A stretch of 19,007 nt of DNA from Flavobacterium sp. (GTDB lineage Bacteria; Bacteroidota; Bacteroidia; Flavobacteriales; Flavobacteriaceae), in assembly GCF_020217025.1 (NCBI RefSeq), contig NZ_JAIWOF010000115.1:1-19007 (forward strand). The letters run 5' to 3'. Each line of letters opens with the position of its first letter. Position 1 is the stretch's first letter. A model generated the notes under the pieces. The model was not told where the DNA came from and did not search any database. It saw only the letters and a list, made by a program, of their open reading frames with translations. Position numbers and translations under genes: made by a program. This document shows, piece by piece, positions 14,375 to 19,007 of the stretch.

Positions 14375-15310
14375 TTAGTTTAGCGCTAACATTCTTTGAA
14401 TTGGAAGTAAAGCTTTTTCGATGATTTCGTTGTCCAAATGCACTTCTGGACTTTCATCTTGTAAACATTGATAGAGTTTTTCTAAGGTGTTGACTTTCAT
14501 AAACGCACACTCGCTGCACGCACAAGTATTGTCTTCTTTTGAAGGCGCTGGAATTAATGTTTTGGTTGGATTATCCAACTGCATTTGGTGTAAAATTCCA
14601 GCTTCTGTGGCTACGATGAAAGTGTCGTTTGGACTGTTTTTTACATGATTCAACATGCCAGATGTGGAACCAATGTAATGTGCTACTTTCAAAATATGCG
14701 TTTCCGATTCAGGATGCGCAATGATGGTAGCGTTTGGATGTTTTTTATATAAATCGATTAATTTTTCTAAAGAAAATGCTTCGTGAACAATGCAAGAACC
14801 TTCCCATAAAACCATATCACGACCAGTTTCGGAAATTAAGTATTTGCCTAAATTTTTATCAGGAGCAAACACAATGGGTTGGTCTTCTGGAATGGATGCA
14901 ATCACTTTTTTAGCATTGGAAGAAGTACAAACAATATCGGTTAATGTTTTAACTTCGGCTGTGCAATTGATGTAGGTTACAACGGTATGATTCGGATATT
15001 TTTCTAAGAAATTCTTGAATTCATCTGGCGGACAACCATCGGCAAGGGAACAACCTGCTTTTACATCGGGAACGATTACTTTTTTATTTGGATTGACAAT
15101 TTTAGCTGTTTCTGCCATGAAATAAACGCCTGCAAAAACGATAATATCGGCATCAACTTGCGATGCTTTTCTAGATAATTCTAAACTATCACCCACAAAA
15201 TCAGCAATCTCTTGAATAGCTTCTTCTTGATAATAATGCGCCAGAATTACCGCATTTTTTCTTTTTTTCAATTCAAGAATTTTCTCTTTTAAATCCGAAG
15301 TTGTTTTCAT
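14375..15310 (-). CDS. nadA: Quinolinate synthase NadA
   Basis: 311 residues, usual length. It condenses iminoaspartate with dihydroxyacetone phosphate to quinolinate, using a [4Fe-4S] cluster. C87 (KAGCSLADGC), C173 (WEGSC) and one Cys of the CACSEC stretch (263-268) have the regular ~86-residue spacing of the cluster ligands. LAHYYQ (23-28), the E-T-A-K helix (67-70) and HPE (199-201) are family motifs. The cluster is oxygen- and NO-sensitive, which may explain control beside NO genes. It starts 36 bases behind the Rrf2 gene without a -7 box of its own, so it is probably co-transcribed with it. Confidence 0.95.
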   Translation of the reverse strand: MKTTSDLKEKILELKKRKNAVILAHYYQEEAIQEIADFVGDSLELSRKASQVDADIIVFAGVYFMAETAKIVNPNKKVIVPDVKAGCSLADGCPPDEFKNFLEKYPNHTVVTYINCTAEVKTLTDIVCTSSNAKKVIASIPEDQPIVFAPDKNLGKYLISETGRDMVLWEGSCIVHEAFSLEKLIDLYKKHPNATIIAHPESETHILKVAHYIGSTSGMLNHVKNSPNDTFIVATEAGILHQMQLDNPTKTLIPAPSKEDNTCACSECAFMKVNTLEKLYQCLQDESPEVHLDNEIIEKALLPIQRMLALN

Positions 15311-15346
15311 TAGAGGATATTTTTATCTTTTATTTAATTAAATTTT

Positions 15347-15781
15347 TTAAAGCTTAAGGAAAGTCTCTCCAGTGTTGAATTCACTAATTAAATCCAAAAG
15401 AGAGGTTTCTTTCAGCGTTTTCTTCAAATTTTCACGTAATGGCTTGTACTTATGATGAAAAGGACACGGTTGTTTGTCGGAACAATCATGAAGTCCTAAA
15501 CTGCATCTGTCAAATAAGTCATTTCCGTCGATAGCTTTTACAAGCTGTTCTAATTTGATGTGTTTCAATTGTACCTTTTCGATTTCAAAACCACCGCCAT
15601 TTCCTTTAATCGATTTTATGATGTCGGCTTTTACCAAACGTTGTAAAATCTTAGCTGTAAAAGGTTCTGGCGATTCTATTTTTCTGGCAATGTCTCGAAT
15701 ACCGCAACGTTTGCCCGCAGACGATTCTGAGGCAATGTAAATGGTAGCTCGTATGGCATATTCACAGGTTTTTGAAAACAT
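15347..15781 (-). CDS. Rrf2-family regulator (NsrR/IscR-like), copy 2
   Basis: 144 residues, closely parallel to copy 1: both begin MFSK-x-C-x-YAI-x-ATI, both carry FTAKILQ-x-LVKA and Cys at 93, 100 and 106 (here C-SLGLHD-C-SDKQP-C). A winged helix-turn-helix fills the first 70 residues, and the acidic dimer helix EQLVKAIDGND precedes the Cys triad. The triad should bind an Fe-S cluster that reacts with NO or oxygen. This copy leads the run nadA-nadB-norC-norB and has a good -7 box 15 bases upstream, so it may repress that operon and itself. Which ligand it senses cannot be told from sequence. Confidence 0.9.
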   Translation of the reverse strand: MFSKTCEYAIRATIYIASESSAGKRCGIRDIARKIESPEPFTAKILQRLVKADIIKSIKGNGGGFEIEKVQLKHIKLEQLVKAIDGNDLFDRCSLGLHDCSDKQPCPFHHKYKPLRENLKKTLKETSLLDLISEFNTGETFLKL

Positions 15782-15795
15782 AGATAAAATTTACA

Positions 15796-15831
15796 CAAAG
15801 TTAGGCATTTTAAATCATCGAAATATGATTT
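15796..15831 (-). promoter_or_regulatory. Promoter and inverted repeat upstream of Rrf2 copy 2
   Basis: On the minus strand TAACTTTG (15796-15803) fits TAnnTTTG. Farther up, AAATCAT (15812-15818) and ATGATTT (15825-15831) form a perfect 7-bp inverted repeat with six central bases, centred about 31 bases before the predicted start and overlapping the nrdG stop. Likely operator; CGATGAT is also found upstream of copy 1. Confidence 0.5.
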
Positions 15832-16549
15832 TAGTCATATTCTGGTGGATATCCTTTTCCGAAATTGATTGCGAATCGGGTAGTGGTGCAATCGTGTTTT
15901 GATAATTTCTAAAATTTTGAATGTAATAGTTTTTGTCGTAACCTAATTCTAATAAAACGTTTTGCATTGCAGTAATATCCCCTGGATTCAATAAAGAAGA
16001 ATGATAAGTAGTTCGAATTTCAAATGGAATGGAACTCGCTTGAAGCAATTCAAAACAACTTAGAAATTGAGTATAAAAATCCGATTTTGTAATCGCAAAG
16101 AATTTTTCTTTCGGGCCTTTAAAATCCAAAGCCACATAATCGATGAGATTTTCTTCTATTAGTTTTTCCAGTACTTTGGGCTGACTTCCATTCGTATCTA
16201 CTTTGATTAAAAATCCTAAACTTTTTACTAATTTGATGAACGAAATGATGTCTTTATGTATCAAACATTCGCCACCGCTAAAAACTACGGCATCCAACAA
16301 ATTTCTTCTGGATTTTAAAAACGAAATAATTTCGGAAAAGTAAAAAGCCCCTTTTCCGAAAACTATTTCGGGATTGTAACAATAATCACATTTCATATTA
16401 CACCCTGCAAACCATAAGATACAAGCCGATTTATCGGGATAATCTAGTAGAGTGAAGGGTGTAAAACTATGAATGGCTTTTTTGTTTAGAAAATCAAGAT
16501 TTACATTCTCTAAAGTGGGTTCGTTGTTTGTGTTCACCTTTTTTTCCAA
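15815..16549 (-). CDS. nrdG: Anaerobic ribonucleotide reductase activating protein NrdG (radical SAM)
   Basis: Up to 244 residues. The radical SAM core begins at IHSFTPFTLLDYPDK (about 26-40), with the cluster motif C50-N-M-K-C54-D-Y-C57, then FSGGE (SAM binding). It makes the glycyl radical on NrdD from S-adenosylmethionine. The start is unclear: the frame has no ATG before the cluster motif; TTG at 16549 and GTG at 16537 are the only usual alternatives, and both lie inside the small glycyl-radical ORF, which ends at 16494. The first ~25 residues are not family-like, so a rare start nearer the core cannot be excluded. Order nrdD, glycyl ORF, nrdG on one strand shows one operon. Confidence 0.9.
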   Translation of the reverse strand: MEKKVNTNNEPTLENVNLDFLNKKAIHSFTPFTLLDYPDKSACILWFAGCNMKCDYCYNPEIVFGKGAFYFSEIISFLKSRRNLLDAVVFSGGECLIHKDIISFIKLVKSLGFLIKVDTNGSQPKVLEKLIEENLIDYVALDFKGPKEKFFAITKSDFYTQFLSCFELLQASSIPFEIRTTYHSSLLNPGDITAMQNVLLELGYDKNYYIQNFRNYQNTIAPLPDSQSISEKDIHQNMTKIIFR

Positions 16550-16658
16550 TATTAAAACTTTCTACGGGTCTGTGATAGCCCATTACTCGTGTATAAACCA
16601 AACATTTGGTTCTTTTTTCATTGTGTTGAAGCAAAGCTTCAGTGGTTTGTGTTTGCAT
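16494..16658 (-). CDS. Detached glycyl-radical domain of class III ribonucleotide reductase
   Basis: 54 residues, ATG at 16658-16656, TGA at 16496-16494. The core KCLVYTRVMGYHRPVESFN (residues 18-36) followed by GKKGEH is the C-terminal glycyl-radical segment of NrdD; G27 in RVMGY would carry the radical. In most NrdD proteins this segment follows the zinc site in the same chain; here the large protein stops first. The ORF overlaps the 3' end of nrdD by 20 bases in the +1 frame and overlaps nrdG's frame. Two explanations remain: a true separate subunit that docks into NrdD, or fusion by +1 frameshift or a sequencing error. Its own ATG in a fitting place and a clean linker boundary favour a separate protein. 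Confidence 0.8.
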   Translation of the reverse strand: MQTQTTEALLQHNEKRTKCLVYTRVMGYHRPVESFNIGKKGEHKQRTHFRECKS

Positions 16659-18756
16659 AGGATGTTGTATTTAAGGTTGCTAATAATTCTTCATCGCATT
16701 TTGGACAATATTCGTGTTCACCATTCAAATAACCATGTTTCGGACAAACGCTGAAAACGGGAGTCACCGTGATGTAAGGCAATTTAAAATTCGTAATTAC
16801 TTTTTTAACGAAATTACGACACGCTTCTACCGAACTCAATTTTTCGTTCATATATAAGTGTAGAACCGTTCCTCCTGTGTACTGACATTGTAAATTGTCT
16901 TGTAACAACAAAGCTTCAAACGGATCTTCGGTGTAATCAACTGGTAATTGTGAACTGTTCGTATAATAAATGTTTTCGCCTTCACCTGCCTGAATAATAT
17001 CGGAATAACGTTTTTTATCCTCTTTCGCAAAACGATACGTAGTGCCTTCTGCTGGAGTTGCTTCTAAGTTGTATAAATTGCCTGTTTTTTCTTGATAAGC
17101 TCTCATTTTGGTTCGAATGTGTTCCAAAATTTCAGTCGCGAACGCCATTCCGTAGTCAGAAACAATATCTTCTTTTCCATCAGTGAAATTTTGAATCATT
17201 TCGTTAATTCCGTTCACGCCAATTGTAGAAAAGTGATTTCTGAAATGTGGCAAATAACGTTTGGTATATGGAAACAAACCTCTATCGTACATTTCTTGAA
17301 TGAAAACGCGTTTTTTCTCTAAGGTTGCTTTTGAAATTTCTAACAAACGATCTAAATCGGAATATAATTTGGCTTTATTGCCTTTGTTTAAGTAACCTAA
17401 TCGAGCCATGTTGATAGTTACCACACCGATACTTCCGGTCATTTCCGCACTTCCGAATAAACCATTTCCTCTTTTTAATAATTCACGTAAATCGAGTTGT
17501 AAACGGCAGCACATGCTTCGTACGGCATTGGGTTTGTAGGCATTTGGATTTTCAACTTTATTGCCGTTTTCATCATACGTATATTGACTTCCGATGAAAT
17601 TCTGGAAATAAGACGAACCAATTTTCGCTGTATTTTCAAAAAGAATATCGGTGTTTTCTCCGTACCAATCAAACTCTTCGGTAATGTTGACCGTTGGAAT
17701 AGGGAAGGTGAACGGTTGTCCATGCGCATCGCCTTCGGTCATAACCGTATAATAGGCTTTGTTGATGAGATTCATTTCTTTTTGAAAATGTTCGTAACGC
17801 ATTTCGGTAATGTCTGAAACGCCTCTTTCTTGGGCTCTTTTTATAAAATCTTCAGAAGTAATTCCTTTGAAAAGATGCTGTTCGTTTCGAGTTGGGATTT
17901 GCTCTTTTAAGTCGTCAGGAACTACCCAATCTAAAGTAATATTCGTAAACGGCGATTGTCCCCAACGTGCTGGGACATTCAAATTGTAAACAAAACTTCG
18001 AATCGCTTTTAAAACATCCTCATACGATAAATTATCTTTGAAAACATAAGGCGCCAAATACGTATCAAATGAACTAAACGCTTGAGCTCCGGCCCATTCG
18101 CTTTGTAAAATTCCAAGGAAATTCGCCATCTGTCCTAATGCTTCTCTAAAATGATTAGGAGGACGACTTTCCACTCGACCCCGAACTCCGTTAAAACCTT
18201 CATTTAGTAAAACACGTAAACTCCAACCTGCACAATAACCCGTTAAGCAATCTAAGTCGTGAATGTGAATATCGCCATTTCGGTGCGCATAACCTTCTTC
18301 TTTAGAATAAACTTTGTCTAACCAATAATTCGCAATGATTTTTCCAGCGACATTATTGACTAAACCTGCGTTGGAATACGAAGTATTAGCGTTGGCATTG
18401 ATGCGCCAATCGGTTTGGTTGGTGTATTCTTCGATGGTTTGGGTGCTGTCAACATAAGTAGTGTCATCATTTAAACCTAAAACGTGTTCGCGTTGCAGTT
18501 TTCGAGTATGACGGAACAACATGAAGGAACGCATTACTTCATAATGACCATATTCGAAAAGTGTTTTTTCAATTTTATCTTGAATATCTTCTACTGCCCA
18601 AGTGTCTTGATGTGATAACAATTGGAACACCGTTTCAATAACTTTTGTATTTAAAGTTTCGCTTACACTGGCAAATGCTTTTGTGATGGCTTCTTCTATT
18701 TTGAAAGGTTCAAATGGTAAATATGTACCATTTCGTTTAATTACAAATTTGTCCAT
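16639..18756 (-). CDS. nrdD: Anaerobic ribonucleoside-triphosphate reductase NrdD, large part
   Basis: 705 residues. An ATP cone (about 3-92, VIKRNGTYLPFEPFKIEEAI) regulates activity by nucleotides. The barrel follows: IHDLDCLTGYCAGWSL holds C170 and C175, one matching the first active-site Cys, and AVRSMCCRLQLDL holds C416/C417, where the thiyl radical should form. Near the end C671-P-K-H674 and C684-P-K-C687 make the zinc site. The chain then ends after 18 more residues without the R-V-x-G-Y glycyl motif, which is encoded in the next small ORF. The enzyme reduces NTPs to dNTPs without oxygen, as needed for growth by denitrification. A -7 box lies 29 bases upstream of the ATG. Confidence 0.93.
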   Translation of the reverse strand: MDKFVIKRNGTYLPFEPFKIEEAITKAFASVSETLNTKVIETVFQLLSHQDTWAVEDIQDKIEKTLFEYGHYEVMRSFMLFRHTRKLQREHVLGLNDDTTYVDSTQTIEEYTNQTDWRINANANTSYSNAGLVNNVAGKIIANYWLDKVYSKEEGYAHRNGDIHIHDLDCLTGYCAGWSLRVLLNEGFNGVRGRVESRPPNHFREALGQMANFLGILQSEWAGAQAFSSFDTYLAPYVFKDNLSYEDVLKAIRSFVYNLNVPARWGQSPFTNITLDWVVPDDLKEQIPTRNEQHLFKGITSEDFIKRAQERGVSDITEMRYEHFQKEMNLINKAYYTVMTEGDAHGQPFTFPIPTVNITEEFDWYGENTDILFENTAKIGSSYFQNFIGSQYTYDENGNKVENPNAYKPNAVRSMCCRLQLDLRELLKRGNGLFGSAEMTGSIGVVTINMARLGYLNKGNKAKLYSDLDRLLEISKATLEKKRVFIQEMYDRGLFPYTKRYLPHFRNHFSTIGVNGINEMIQNFTDGKEDIVSDYGMAFATEILEHIRTKMRAYQEKTGNLYNLEATPAEGTTYRFAKEDKKRYSDIIQAGEGENIYYTNSSQLPVDYTEDPFEALLLQDNLQCQYTGGTVLHLYMNEKLSSVEACRNFVKKVITNFKLPYITVTPVFSVCPKHGYLNGEHEYCPKCDEELLATLNTTSYANTNH

Positions 18757-18784
18757 ACTGCAGAATTTTAATTGTGGTATGGAA

Positions 18785-18792
18785 CAAATTTA
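18785..18792 (-). promoter_or_regulatory. nrdD: nrdD promoter -7 box (TAAATTTG on minus strand)
   Basis: Exact TAnnTTTG match read towards nrdD, with about 25 bases of leader before the ATG. The 16-bp palindrome at 18802-18817 lies just upstream, over the -33 region. Confidence 0.55.
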
Positions 18793-18801
18793 AATATTAA
18801 A

Positions 18802-18817
18802 AAGACTTTTAAGTCTT
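18802..18817. promoter_or_regulatory. Palindrome AAGACTT-TT-AAGTCTT at the nrdD promoter
   Basis: Perfect 7+7 inverted repeat with two central bases, centred roughly 29 bases before the predicted nrdD start. It does not match the NrdR box or the TGA-N6-TCA core. Its place suggests a repressor or activator site for the anaerobic reductase operon. Confidence 0.5.
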
Positions 18818-18833
18818 GTTTGAATAAATAGTA

Positions 18834-18863
18834 ATCAACAAATTATAATGTATTTTTGTTGAT
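18834..18863. repeat. Inverted repeat ATCAACAAA / TTTGTTGAT
   Basis: Two perfect 9-base arms separated by 12 AT-rich bases in the noncoding stretch upstream of nrdD. It carries FNR-like TTGAT half-sites facing away from each other. It could be a regulatory site for nrdD (about 60-80 bases upstream of its predicted start) or a hairpin belonging to the next region. No T tract follows directly. Confidence 0.45.
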
Positions 18864-18917
18864 AAGTTATTTTGATGAATTAAAGTTTTAATTTTAGTTA
18901 TTGGAAATAAAAAACCT

Positions 18918-19007
18918 GCAAATTCCAGTGATATTGACCACCCAATTCCAATTTAAAGTGACCACCTGATTCCAATTCAAATTGACCACCTAATTTCGGT
19001 GCAAAAT
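18918..19007. mobile_element. Possible end of an IS21-type insertion sequence with 24-bp repeats
   Basis: TGACCACC occurs at 18935, 18959 and 18983, exactly 24 bases apart, each followed by a variant of TGATTCCAATTCAAAT. IS21-family elements carry such multiple direct repeats inside their terminal inverted repeats, as transposase sites, and I recall similar TGACCACC repeats at Bacteroidota IS21 ends. The tip may be near 18918 (TGCAAATTCCAG). The transposase genes would lie to the right, outside the window. No gene is visible in 18757-19007 other than these signals. Confidence 0.5.

Noticed and set aside
16639..16658. Programmed +1 frameshift joining nrdD to the glycyl-radical ORF
   Set aside because: No prfB-like slippery codon with upstream Shine-Dalgarno element is visible, and the small ORF has its own ATG; kept only as an alternative.
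17475..17817. Short open frames within nrdD in other frames
   Set aside because: nrdD is an intact, well-conserved gene over this stretch; the alternative products have no recognisable features.
18935..19007. CRISPR array
   Set aside because: Repeats follow each other with a 24-base period and no spacers of independent sequence; only three units, better read as an IS end.

Overview
The window looks like the chromosome of a denitrifying member of the Bacteroidota, most likely Flavobacteriaceae. The DNA is AT-rich, genes are tightly packed, no Shine-Dalgarno pattern is evident, several upstream regions carry the Bacteroidota -7 box TAnnTTTG, and the protein families (clade II-type nos cluster, Rrf2 pairs, NrdD/NrdG) fit that group. 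All assignments come from reading the sequence; no database search was possible.

Left part (1-4485, + strand): the 3' end of nosZ with its CuA motif, a terminator-like hairpin, then a chain nosB-like, nosL, nosD, nosF, nosY with 1-17 nt overlaps, ending with a group III truncated haemoglobin. These genes build and supply nitrous oxide reductase. A bidirectional hairpin (4526-4558) separates them from three minus-strand genes: a FAS1 lipoprotein, a multi-helix membrane protein with haem-protein-like His motifs, and a Crp/Fnr-type regulator.

Middle (7029-10534, + strand): a divergent promoter with a perfect Crp/Fnr palindrome drives a small Cys-containing exported protein, followed by a Met/His-rich lipoprotein with two YtkA/FixH-like domains and a TonB-dependent receptor. 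The receptor carries both halves of the CxxxM...HxM copper site known from OprC/NosA. I read this as a copper acquisition locus feeding the copper enzyme NosZ.

Right part (10562-18756, - strand): two Rrf2-family regulators with identically placed Cys triads flank a run nadA-nadB-norC-norB. The NorB-like subunit aligns without gaps to canonical cNOR around the active site but has Asn for one FeB His, Val for the catalytic Glu, and Met for a low-spin haem His. Upstream is the anaerobic ribonucleotide reductase: a 705-residue NrdD that stops after its zinc site, a separate 54-residue ORF carrying the glycyl-radical motif, and nrdG, which overlaps that ORF and seems to lack an ATG start.

The last 250 bases hold the nrdD promoter, two inverted repeats, and three 24-bp direct repeats that resemble the end of an IS21-type element. 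Overall the window encodes anaerobic life on nitrogen oxides: N2O reduction, NO turnover, copper supply, NO sensing, and oxygen-independent dNTP and NAD synthesis.
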